Shown: in pieces, positions 25,630 to 33,127 of the stretch
Layout: each line of letters starts with the position of its first letter
How positions within the stretch are numbered: position 1 is the first letter of the stretch
The notes under the pieces: model-generated
The model's database searches: none
Told to the model about the DNA's origin: nothing
The model's input: the letters and a program-made list of their open reading frames with translations, nothing else
Position numbers and translations under genes: made by a program
NCBI RefSeq assembly: GCF_021173675.1
Contig: NZ_JAIHON010000012.1
Coordinates: 295,924 to 359,923 of the forward strand
Origin: Streptomyces lincolnensis
GTDB taxonomy: Bacteria > Actinomycetota > Actinomycetes > Streptomycetales > Streptomycetaceae
Length of the DNA: 64,000 nt
Direction: 5' to 3'

Positions 25630-26406
25630 ATGACCGAAGTATCGGTGGCCAAGGAAGATGTGGCCGCGACCGGAGAACTGGTCGTCCTGAAGAGCGTCAA
25701 CAAGCACTTCGGCGCGTTGCACGTACTCCAGGACATCGACCTGACGATCGCCCGCGGCGAGGTTGTCGTGGTCATCGGGCCCTCCGGGTCCGGTAAGTCC
25801 ACCCTTTGCCGCACCATCAACCGCCTGGAGACGATCGACTCCGGCGATATCGCCATCGACGGAAAGCCACTGCCCGAGGAGGGCAAGGCGCTGGCCCGGC
25901 TGCGCGCCGACGTCGGCATGGTGTTCCAGTCCTTCAACCTCTTCGCGCACAAGACCGTGCTCGAGAACGTGATGCTGGGCCAGATCAAGGTCCGCAAGGC
26001 CGACAAGAAGGCGGCCGAGGAGAAGGCCCGCGCCCTGCTCGACCGCGTGGGCGTGGCCACACAGGCGGACAAGTACCCCGCACAGCTGTCCGGCGGCCAG
26101 CAGCAGCGTGTCGCCATCGCGCGTGCCCTGGCGATGGACCCCAAGGTCATGCTCTTCGACGAGCCCACGTCGGCGCTCGACCCCGAGATGATCAACGAGG
26201 TCCTGGAGGTCATGCAGCAGCTCGCCCGGGACGGTATGACGATGATCGTCGTCACCCACGAAATGGGCTTCGCCCGTTCGGCCGCCAACCGGGTGGTGTT
26301 CATGGCCGACGGCCGCATCGTCGAAGAGGCTGTGCCGGACCAGTTCTTCAGCAACCCGCGGAGCGACCGCGCCAAGGACTTCCTGTCCAAGATCCTGCAC
26401 CACTGA
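25630..26406 (+). CDS. gluA: Glutamate ABC transporter ATP-binding protein
   Basis: 258 residues of the polar amino-acid ABC ATPase type: Walker A GPSGSGKST, Q-loop VFQSFNLF, signature LSGGQQQR, Walker B VMLFDEPTSALDP, H-loop VVTHEMGF. It starts at an ATG after a purine-rich GGAG region; upstream in-frame codons do not resemble the family. It powers GluC and GluD at the cytoplasmic face. First gene of gluABCD, divergent from gluR. Confidence 0.95.
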   Translation: MTEVSVAKEDVAATGELVVLKSVNKHFGALHVLQDIDLTIARGEVVVVIGPSGSGKSTLCRTINRLETIDSGDIAIDGKPLPEEGKALARLRADVGMVFQSFNLFAHKTVLENVMLGQIKVRKADKKAAEEKARALLDRVGVATQADKYPAQLSGGQQQRVAIARALAMDPKVMLFDEPTSALDPEMINEVLEVMQQLARDGMTMIVVTHEMGFARSAANRVVFMADGRIVEEAVPDQFFSNPRSDRAKDFLSKILHH

Positions 26407-26513
26407 TCCTGGACCGTGATCCCGCACCACCCACGGCCCGCCCCGCGCGCCCGACGACCTGAGTCACCCGCCTCGACGGCTCGCATCTCTTCACCACGCA
26501 AAGGATGTTCACC

Positions 26514-27356
26514 ATGAAGCTCCGCAAGGTCACCGCCGCCACGGCCGCCGTCCTCGCGCTCGGCCTGACCGCCACGGCGTGCGGCTCCGACGACGGCGAC
26601 AGCAACGGCTCCGGTTCCTCCGGTGGCGACAAGAAGATCTCCATCGGCATCAAGTTCGACCAGCCCGGCATCGGTCAGAAGACCCCGCAGGGCTACGCGG
26701 GCCTCGACGTCGACGTGGCCACGTACATCGCCAAGGAACTCGGCTACAACGCGGACCAGATCGAGTGGAAGGAGTCGAAGAGCGCCGACCGCGAGACCAT
26801 GCTCCAGCGCGGTGACGTCGACTTCATCGCCGCCTCGTACTCGATCAACGAGGAGCGCCAGAAGAAGGTCGACTTCGCCGGCCCGTACCTGCTGGCCCAC
26901 CAGGACGTCCTGGTCCGCGCCGACGACGACTCCATCAAGTCGCCCTCGGACCTCAACAGCAAGAGGCTGTGTTCCGTCGTCGGCTCGACCTCGGCGCAGA
27001 ACGTCAAGGAGAAGCTGGCGCCCAAGGCCCAGCTCCAGGAGTACCCGACCTACTCGGCGTGCCTCTCCGGTCTCCAGAACAAGGCCATCGACGCGCTGAC
27101 CACGGACGACTCGATCCTCGCCGGCTATGCCTCGCAGGCGAACTTCAAGGGCAAGTTCAAGCTCGGCGGCTTCAAGATGACCAACGAGAACTACGGCATC
27201 GGCGTCAAGAAGGGCAGCGATCTGAAGGCGAAGATCAACACCGCCCTGGAGAAGATGGTCTCCGACGGTTCCTGGCAGAAGGCCGTGGACAAGAACCTGG
27301 GTCCGGCCGGCTACAAGAACGAGCCCGCGCCGAAGATCGGCGACATCAAGAGCTGA
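26514..27356 (+). CDS. gluB: Glutamate-binding lipoprotein
   Basis: A 280-residue extracellular solute-binding protein, family 3. The signal peptide ends in the lipobox LTATAC, so the mature protein is anchored by its N-terminal Cys, followed by a Ser/Gly/Asp spacer. Family landmarks include GYAGLDVDVATYIAKELGY and FAGPYLLAHQDVLVR. The ATG at 26514 is preferred over one three codons earlier because AAAGGA is then eight bases upstream. It delivers substrate to GluCD. Confidence 0.95.
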   Translation: MKLRKVTAATAAVLALGLTATACGSDDGDSNGSGSSGGDKKISIGIKFDQPGIGQKTPQGYAGLDVDVATYIAKELGYNADQIEWKESKSADRETMLQRGDVDFIAASYSINEERQKKVDFAGPYLLAHQDVLVRADDDSIKSPSDLNSKRLCSVVGSTSAQNVKEKLAPKAQLQEYPTYSACLSGLQNKAIDALTTDDSILAGYASQANFKGKFKLGGFKMTNENYGIGVKKGSDLKAKINTALEKMVSDGSWQKAVDKNLGPAGYKNEPAPKIGDIKS

Positions 27357-27370
27357 AGTAACGCCTGACG

Positions 27371-27402
27371 GGTGCGCCGGACCGATCCCGGACCGGCGCA
27401 CC
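27371..27402 (+). promoter_or_regulatory. Intercistronic stem-loop between gluB and gluC
   Basis: GGTGCGCCGG (27371-27380) and CCGGCGCACC (27393-27402) form a perfect ten-base stem with a 12-base loop, 14 bases after the gluB stop. There is no T-tract. Such elements often protect the upstream message, so binding protein exceeds permease; partial termination is the alternative. Confidence 0.7.
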
Positions 27403-27433
27403 GGGGCTTCGACACGCGGAAGCGCGGGAGATC

Positions 27434-28102
27434 GTGTTCGACTTTCTTGAAGGTTACGACCTGCTGGGTGCCTTCTGGGTGACCGTGCAGCTCACTCTGC
27501 TCTCGGCCGTCGGCTCCCTGATCTGGGGAACCCTGCTGGCCGCCATGCGCGTCGGCCCGGTGCCGCTGATGCGCGGCTTCGGTACCGCCTACGTGAACAT
27601 CGTGCGGAACATCCCGCTGACCGTGATCATCCTGTTCACCTCGCTGGGCCTGAACCAGACGCTCGGTGCCACCATGGGCGCGGCGAACAACTTCGAGACA
27701 CTGAACTTCCGGCTCGCGGTGCTGGGACTCGTGGCCTACACCTCGGCCTTCGTCTGCGAGGCACTGCGCTCCGGCATCAACACGGTGCCGGTCGGCCAGG
27801 CCGAGGCGGCGCGCGCGATCGGCCTGAAGTTCTCCCAGGTGCTGACCCTGGTGGTGCTGCCGCAGGCGTTCCGCTCGGTGGTCGGCCCCATGGCCAACGT
27901 CCTCATCGCGCTCACCAAGAACACCACGGTGGCCGCGGCGATCGGCGTGGCCGAGGCGGCCCTGCTGATGAAGGAGATGATCGAGAACGAGGCCCAGCTG
28001 ATCCTGATCTCCGCGGTCTTCGCGTTCGGCTTCGTGTGTCTGACGCTGCCGACCGGCCTGATCCTGGGCTGGGTGGGCAAGAAGGTGGCGGTGAAGCGAT
28101 GA
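27434..28102 (+). CDS. gluC: Glutamate ABC transporter permease
   Basis: 222 residues with several membrane helices of the HisM/GlnP type. The ATP-binding-protein contact loop is EALRSGINTVPVGQAEAARAIGL, containing the EAA motif. It starts at a GTG. The stop overlaps the gluD start in ATGA, so GluC and GluD are translationally coupled and probably form the heterodimeric channel. Confidence 0.94.
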   Translation: MFDFLEGYDLLGAFWVTVQLTLLSAVGSLIWGTLLAAMRVGPVPLMRGFGTAYVNIVRNIPLTVIILFTSLGLNQTLGATMGAANNFETLNFRLAVLGLVAYTSAFVCEALRSGINTVPVGQAEAARAIGLKFSQVLTLVVLPQAFRSVVGPMANVLIALTKNTTVAAAIGVAEAALLMKEMIENEAQLILISAVFAFGFVCLTLPTGLILGWVGKKVAVKR

Positions 28103-28995
28103 GCTCCGTTCTCTACGACGCCCAGGGGCCCCGCGCCAAGCGGCGCAACGTCATCCTGACAATCGCCTTCGTGGTCGCAGTCGCGGCGTTGATGTGGTGG
28201 GTGATCGGCACTCTTCAGGACAAGCAGCAGCTGGACTGGGAGAAGTGGAAGCCCTTTCTGAGCGGCACTGAGGCCTGGTCCACATACATCTGGCCTGGTC
28301 TTGAGAACACGCTGAAGGCCGCGGCGCTCTCCATGATCATCGCCCTGCCGCTGGGAGCCGTCCTCGGCATCTCCCGACTCTCCGACCATGTCTGGGTCCG
28401 AGTACCGGCAGCGGTCATCGTGGAGTTCTTCCGCGCCATCCCGGTCCTGGTTCTGATGATCTTCGGACTGGCGCTCTACTCCGAGTACACGAACGTCAGC
28501 TCCGACGACCGTCCGCTGTACGCGGTCGTCACGGGCCTGGTGCTCTACAACGCGGCGGTCCTCGCGGAGATCGTCCGAGCCGGCATCCTGGCCCTGCCCA
28601 AGGGCCAGTCCGAGGCCGCACTGGCGATCGGCCTGACCAAGGGCCAGACCATGCGGACCATCCTGCTGCCGCAGGCGGTCACCGCGATGCTGCCGGCGAT
28701 CGTCAGCCAGATCGTCGTGATCGTGAAGGACACCGCCCTCGGCGGCGGCGTGCTCACCTTCCCCGATCTGATCGCGGCGGTGAGCCCGATGAGCTCGTAC
28801 TACGGCGCCAACGTCATCGCCAGCTTCACGGTCGTCGCCCTGATCTTCATCGCGATCAACTTCGCGCTGACGAGCTTCGCGAGCTGGTTGGAACGGCGGC
28901 TCAGGCGCGGCAAGAAGAGCACCGGCGCGGTACTCAAGGCGGACGACGCGGCCATCGCGGGCTCGGCTGCGACGGGAGCGGGCAGCGGAGTCTGA
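28099..28995 (+). CDS. gluD: Glutamate ABC transporter permease
   Basis: 298 residues. A short cytoplasmic N terminus, one extra helix (about residues 18-40), a loop, then the conserved permease core with the EAA loop AEIVRAGILALPKGQSEAALAIGL. A charged C-terminal tail of about 35 residues follows. The four-base overlap with gluC fixes the start. A strong hairpin ends the operon just after it. Confidence 0.94.
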   Translation: MSSVLYDAQGPRAKRRNVILTIAFVVAVAALMWWVIGTLQDKQQLDWEKWKPFLSGTEAWSTYIWPGLENTLKAAALSMIIALPLGAVLGISRLSDHVWVRVPAAVIVEFFRAIPVLVLMIFGLALYSEYTNVSSDDRPLYAVVTGLVLYNAAVLAEIVRAGILALPKGQSEAALAIGLTKGQTMRTILLPQAVTAMLPAIVSQIVVIVKDTALGGGVLTFPDLIAAVSPMSSYYGANVIASFTVVALIFIAINFALTSFASWLERRLRRGKKSTGAVLKADDAAIAGSAATGAGSGV

Positions 28996-29020
28996 CGCTC
29001 AGTCAAGCACCGTATTCCGC

Positions 29021-29056
29021 ACGGAGGGCAGTGGCATGATCGCCACTGCCCTCCGT
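29021..29056 (+). terminator. Terminator hairpin after gluD
   Basis: ACGGAGGGCAGTGGC (29021-29035) pairs perfectly with 29042-29056 around a six-base loop, 25 bases past the gluD stop. There is no T-tract, as is common for Streptomyces terminators. Confidence 0.8.
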
Positions 29057-29172
29057 CACTTGACGCAAGCACCGGCAATCTGTTGCATACGTTCTGTGAT
29101 CGTGCACCCTGCCCCACCTTCCTGTTCACCCACGTCTCTCGGGACACAGCTGCGGGCAGGGGGCGCCGCGCC

Positions 29173-30792
29173 GTGGACCCGGTGATCATCGTCGGAGCGG
29201 GGCCCGTGGGGCTCACGCTCGCCCTTGCGCTGGCGCGTCAGGAAGTGCCCTCCGTGGTCCTCGACGAGGGACCGGGCAAGGACGAACCGCGTCCCGCGCG
29301 GACCGTCGTACTGCGTGAGGACACCGCCGCGCTCATGGAGCGGCTGACCGGGGTGCCGCTGGCCGAGGCCGGTGCGCGTTGGGCCGGATGGCGGTCGATG
29401 CGGCGCAAGCAGGTGATGCGCGAGGTCACGTTCGAGGAAGCCGCACTCGACGACACCGCCGAGGCCGTCCCCGCCCCGCTGCACATCGCCCAGCACGTGC
29501 TGACGGGCGCCCTGCGTGCCGCCCTCGCCGGTGAACGGCTCGTCAAACTGGCCGTGGAGAGCCGGCTCGACGGCATCGAGCAGGAGCCCTCGGGCGTCAC
29601 CGCCCACACTCGCGGCCCCAAGGGGACCTGGTGGCGCGGCAGTTACCTGGTCGGCTGCGACGGCCCGCGCTCCACCGTGCGCAAGCTCCAGGACATCCGC
29701 TTCCCGGGCCGTACGGCCGTCGAACGGCACGCCGTCGCGGCCCTGCGCACCGAACTCCCCTGGACCGGCGAAGCGTTGCTGCACCGCACGCCCCCGTGGC
29801 GCACCTCCGGCCCGTCGGCCGGCGAGATCACCGCGCGCCCCCTGCCGGACGGCGTGTGGCGCCTGGACTGGCTGCTGCCGCCGGGCAAGGACCTGGTCAC
29901 GCCCGAGCTGCTGGTGGCCCGCATCCGGGAGACTCTGGCGGGCTGGACCGATGGCACGACACCGCCGTACGAACTTCTCGACACCGGTGTCCACACGGTG
30001 CACCACCGGCTGGCGCGGCGGTGGCGGGTCGGCCGGGTCTTTCTCGCCGGGGACGCCGCGCATCTGCTGGGCGCGCTCGGTACGCAGGGGCTCGACGAGG
30101 GTCTCCGGGACGCCGACAACCTCGCCTGGAAGCTGGCGTCGACCTGGCATCACGGGCCGCACGAGGCGCTGCTCGACAGCTACCAGGCGGAGCGGCGCGG
30201 AGTGGTCGCCGCCCGGCTGCGCGCCGCCGACCAGGCGCTGCCGCTGCTGCGTGGCGGCGGGGGCCTGCGGGCGTACGTTCCCGGCTCGGCGCGCGGCCAC
30301 GACGGGCTGCTCACGGACGGTCACTTGGGGCGCGGTGTTCTCGGTGCGCCGGGGGCGTACGCCGACTCGCCGCTCGCACCCCGGCACCTCGAAGGCGAGA
30401 CCCCGGTCGACACGCCTCCCGGCGCGCCCGTCGCCGATGTGCGGGTCACCGCCGAGGACGGCTCCTTCGTACAGCTGCGGGACCGCCTCGGTCGCGGCGC
30501 GCTCCTGGTCGTCCTGGTCGCGCCGGGCACGGGCGTGTGGGAGCGCAAGCACTGGGTGAGCGCAGGCGTCATGCCCCGGCTCGCCGCGGCGGTGACCGCG
30601 CTGCCGCATCCCGCCGAGCTGCTGGTCGCCGAGGAGTACCCGGGCGCGGCCCCGCACACCGTCCTTCTGGTGCGGCCGGACGGTCATCTGGTCACGGCGT
30701 TCAGCGGGGTGCGGCCTGCCGACCTGTACGCGGCGGCGGAGGCTACCCTCGGCGGCGCGGCCAAGGCCGATGCGGAAGCCGGGGCGCGCTGA
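29173..30792 (+). CDS. FAD-dependent aromatic-type monooxygenase
   Basis: 539 residues of the PheA/TetX-like flavoprotein hydroxylase family. Rossmann motif VIIVGAGPVGLTLALALARQ at the N terminus, DG motif YLVGCDGPRSTVRK, and the FAD-binding VGRVFLAGDAAHLLGALGTQGLDEGLRDADNLAWKL. A C-terminal thioredoxin-like domain follows. GTG start at the first Rossmann strand with AGGGGG upstream; the longer in-frame extension is not family-like. The substrate is unknown and no biosynthetic cluster surrounds it. Confidence 0.87.
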   Translation: MDPVIIVGAGPVGLTLALALARQEVPSVVLDEGPGKDEPRPARTVVLREDTAALMERLTGVPLAEAGARWAGWRSMRRKQVMREVTFEEAALDDTAEAVPAPLHIAQHVLTGALRAALAGERLVKLAVESRLDGIEQEPSGVTAHTRGPKGTWWRGSYLVGCDGPRSTVRKLQDIRFPGRTAVERHAVAALRTELPWTGEALLHRTPPWRTSGPSAGEITARPLPDGVWRLDWLLPPGKDLVTPELLVARIRETLAGWTDGTTPPYELLDTGVHTVHHRLARRWRVGRVFLAGDAAHLLGALGTQGLDEGLRDADNLAWKLASTWHHGPHEALLDSYQAERRGVVAARLRAADQALPLLRGGGGLRAYVPGSARGHDGLLTDGHLGRGVLGAPGAYADSPLAPRHLEGETPVDTPPGAPVADVRVTAEDGSFVQLRDRLGRGALLVVLVAPGTGVWERKHWVSAGVMPRLAAAVTALPHPAELLVAEEYPGAAPHTVLLVRPDGHLVTAFSGVRPADLYAAAEATLGGAAKADAEAGAR

Positions 30793-30846
30793 CGTGGGTT
30801 GATACGTGCGGGCGGTCTCGCATCGGCATGCGGGCGCCCGCCGTCA

Positions 30847-30865
30847 CTCTGTGTCCACCACAGAG
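30847..30865. promoter_or_regulatory. Inverted repeat upstream of the leader-peptide promoter
   Basis: CTCTGTG (30847-30853) and CACAGAG (30859-30865) form a seven-base stem. An overlapping GTCACT/AGTGAC pair (30843-30848 and 30875-30880) widens the symmetry. It could end the monooxygenase transcript or be an operator for the next unit. Confidence 0.4.
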
Positions 30866-30886
30866 CGTCCACATAGTGACAGTGAG

Positions 30887-30915
30887 TTGACCGCTCGCCA
30901 CCCTCGTGGTGTACT
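30887..30915 (+). promoter_or_regulatory. Candidate promoter of the leader peptide-cysteine dioxygenase unit
   Basis: TTGACC (30887-30892), a 17-bp spacer and TGTACT (30910-30915). The predicted start falls at 30922-30923, the GTG of the leader ORF. Confidence 0.5.
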
Positions 30916-30922
30916 CCCGATC

Positions 30923-31009
30923 GTGACCGACACCTGTGTGCGCCTGTGGCGGAGGGTCCATATGGACCTCGTCCGCTATGCGGGCTGCGTGTGTCGTCCG
31001 TCCTGCTGA
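30923..31009 (+). CDS. Cysteine-rich actinobacterial leader peptide (28 aa)
   Basis: A GTG-started ORF of 28 codons contains the family-like block RRVHMDLVRYAG and ends in a cysteine cluster, CVCRPSC, directly before TGA; another Cys lies near the N terminus. Peptides with this Arg-Arg-Val-x-x-Asp-Leu-x-Arg pattern are annotated as putative leader peptides before sulfur genes in Streptomyces. It has no ribosome binding site and begins at the predicted transcription start. The next gene is a cysteine dioxygenase, so cysteine supply at the terminal Cys codons is a plausible signal. Confidence 0.72.
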   Translation: MTDTCVRLWRRVHMDLVRYAGCVCRPSC

Positions 31010-31090
31010 CTTCGCAGCTCTCTCCCCCTCCTTCGTGCGCGCGCCGCCTCCCTGCCGCCGCGCGCTCTCACGCGAACGCTTCTCAGGACG

Positions 31091-31642
31091 GTGCCCGTGT
31101 CTGTCTCCCCCTCCCCCTCTCCCTCTGTCTCCGCCACGCCTGCCCTCTCCGCCCCGACCGAGGCCGACCTCCTCGCCTTCGTACGACGTACGGCCGCCGA
31201 CGCCGAGTTGATCGACTCGTTGCCGCTCGATCCCGAGGGCCGCACCTGGGTACGCCTGGAAGGGCCCGGCGGCAGCGAGGCCTGGCTGATCGGCTGGCCG
31301 CCCGGCACGGGCACCGGCTGGCACGACCACGCCGAGTCGGTCGGTGCCTTCATCACGGCCGCCGGTGAGCTGAAGGAGTACTCGCTCGCCGCCCGGCTGC
31401 CCACCGACGGCTGGAAGACCCTGGAACTGACCGAGGACGTGGACCGGGAACGCCGGCTGCCGGCCGGCAAGGGCCGTGCCTTCGGCCGCCACCATGTCCA
31501 CGAGGTGCTCAACGAGTCCACCGAGCGGCACGCCATCTCCGTCCACGCCTATTACCCGCCCCTGCCCCGGATCCGCCGCTACAGCCGCACGGGCCCGCTC
31601 CTGCGCCTGGAGCAGGTGGAGCGCCCGGAGGACTGGCAGTGA
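31091..31642 (+). CDS. Cysteine dioxygenase family protein
   Basis: The 183-residue cupin converts cysteine plus O2 to cysteine sulfinate, or acts on a related thiol. Metal ligands are visible as WHDHAESVGAF (His-x-His) and RHHVHEVLN, with YYPPLPRIRRY near the C terminus. The N terminus is a Ser/Pro-rich tail. GTG start with AGGA upstream. The stop overlaps the GTG of the rhodanese reading frame, so thiol oxidation and sulfur transfer would be coupled. Expression is probably set by the upstream leader peptide. Confidence 0.85.
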   Translation: MPVSVSPSPSPSVSATPALSAPTEADLLAFVRRTAADAELIDSLPLDPEGRTWVRLEGPGGSEAWLIGWPPGTGTGWHDHAESVGAFITAAGELKEYSLAARLPTDGWKTLELTEDVDRERRLPAGKGRAFGRHHVHEVLNESTERHAISVHAYYPPLPRIRRYSRTGPLLRLEQVERPEDWQ

Positions 31643-32036
31643 GCCGGTCGGACACCTGGCAGGCCGACCACGCGGCAGCCTCCCCGGGTGAACGGCCCCT
31701 CGGCATCGACGGCTTGCTGGAACGGGTACGCGGGGGCTACGAGCGGATCGAGGCCCGCTGGTGGACATCCGGTACGCGGCGCTGCGTGAGCGGGACGGGC
31801 TGATCCCCGGCGCCCTCGTCGTCGAGCGCAACGAACTGGAGTGGCGGCTCGTCCCCCTGGGCAGCCACCGCCTCCCCGAGGCCACCAGCCACGACCTGCG
31901 TGTCGTCGTGATCTGCGACGAGGGATACGCCTCCAGCCTGGCCGCCGCCTCCCTGCACAGCCTGGGTCTGCGCCGCGCCACCGACCTCGTCGGCGGCTTC
32001 CAGGCGTGGCGGGCGGCGGGACTCTGGGTGGTCTGA
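31639..32036 (+). pseudogene. Rhodanese-domain gene with apparent internal deletion and frameshift
   Basis: The frame opening at the GTG at 31639, overlapping the dioxygenase stop, encodes a plausible rhodanese N terminus ending in GYERIEAR, then runs into junk and stops at about 31803. From about 31757 a second frame encodes LVDIRYAALRERDGLIPGA and the rest of the domain, including the active loop CDEGYAS. Homologues, as I recall them, join these segments through about 10 more residues. Either a short deletion shifted the frame, or the assembly has an error, or translation restarts at the GTG at 31761 to make a 91-residue protein. Confidence 0.65.
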
Positions 32037-32102
32037 GCGGTCGGAGAGGGTCACATACACCCGGCCCCGGCTCGCCCCGGATGGACACCCCGAAACGTCC
32101 TC

Positions 32103-32214
32103 AGAACCCTCCGTCCCCAGAACCCACCGTCCCCAGAACCCACCGTCCCCAGAACCCACCGTCCCCAGAACCCTCCGACCCCAGAACCCACCGTCCCTAG
32201 AACCCACCGTCCTC
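32103..32214. repeat. 16-bp tandem repeat, seven copies, running into recX
   Basis: Consensus AGAACCCACCGTCCCC, seven copies with few changes. The last copy encodes the final residues of RecX (LEDGGF and stop) on the minus strand, so the array seems to have grown outward from the recX 3' end. The recX stop TAG arises from one base that differs from the TGG of the other copies. Confidence 0.9.
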
Positions 32215-33123
32215 TAGGAACTCCGTGTCCTCGCCCTCTTCTTCGAGCGCCTGCCGGACCACGCGCAGGGCCATGCCCTCGGGGTAGCCCTTGCGTGCCA
32301 ACATGCCCGCGAGACGGCGCAGTCGCTTGTCGCGGTCGAGGCCGCGGGTGGACCGCAGTTTGCGGGCGACCAACTCCCGGGCGGTGGCCTCCTCCTGCTC
32401 GGAGTCGAGCTGTGCGACGGCCTCGTCGATCAGCGTGGACTCGACGCCCTTGGTCCGCAGCTCCCGGGCCAGCGCGCGCCGGGCCAGTCCTCGGCCGTGG
32501 TGCCGGGACTCCACCCAGGCCTCCGCGAACGCGCTGTCGTTGATCAGCCCGACCTCCTCGAACCGGGACAGCACCTCCTCGGCCGCCTCGTCCGGGATCT
32601 CCCGCTTGCGCAGGGCGTCCGCGAGTTGCTTCCTCGTGCGCGGGGTCCCGGTGAGCAGGCGCAGACAGATCGCCCGCGCCCGCTCCACCGGGTCCGCCGG
32701 GGGCTCCTTCTTCTCGGCCCTCGACGAGGAGAGGGTGCCTCCGTCTTCACCGAACGGCTCACCGCGTCGACGCCGTCGCCGCCCACGGGGACCGTCCGCG
32801 TCTCGGGACCCACCGCCGCTCATGGCCGCGCCGCCCTCCCGGGCCGCGCCACCACGAATCTCACCACTGCCGTGCCACGAGTCCCCACCGGGGAACCCGG
32901 AGCCGTGCGCCGAACCGCCGTCCGGCCATGCCTCGCCGCCCGATTGGCCGCCGTACGGCCTGTCGTCGCCGTACGGCTCCGCACGGTCGGGCCGGCCGCC
33001 CGCGCGGTCGTCGCCCCCGTACGCCTCGCTCCCCGCCCCGGTGGACCCCTCGCCGCCGCCCCGTCTCCGCTCGCGCGGAGGGTCGGGGTAGGCGTACTCG
33101 GCCCAGTCGGTTCGTCGTGTCAC
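32197..33123 (-). CDS. recX: RecA regulatory protein RecX
   Basis: 308 residues, much longer than a typical RecX of about 150-190. The first 150 residues are a charged, Gly/Asp/Arg-rich disordered extension. The C-terminal half has the three-helix RecX repeats: AICLRLLTGTPRTRKQLADALRKR, LINDSAFAEAWVESR and the C-terminal KGYPEGMALRVVRQAL. It inhibits RecA filaments. The GTG start lies five bases after the recA stop, so expression is coupled to recA and to DNA damage. The extreme C terminus lies within a tandem repeat. Confidence 0.93.
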   Translation of the reverse strand: MTRRTDWAEYAYPDPPRERRRGGGEGSTGAGSEAYGGDDRAGGRPDRAEPYGDDRPYGGQSGGEAWPDGGSAHGSGFPGGDSWHGSGEIRGGAAREGGAAMSGGGSRDADGPRGRRRRRRGEPFGEDGGTLSSSRAEKKEPPADPVERARAICLRLLTGTPRTRKQLADALRKREIPDEAAEEVLSRFEEVGLINDSAFAEAWVESRHHGRGLARRALARELRTKGVESTLIDEAVAQLDSEQEEATARELVARKLRSTRGLDRDKRLRRLAGMLARKGYPEGMALRVVRQALEEEGEDTEFLEDGGF

Positions 33124-33127
33124 GGTG

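Noticed and set aside
32097..32214. CRISPR array
   Set aside because: The 16-bp units are contiguous, with no unique spacers and no cas genes, so this is a simple tandem repeat.
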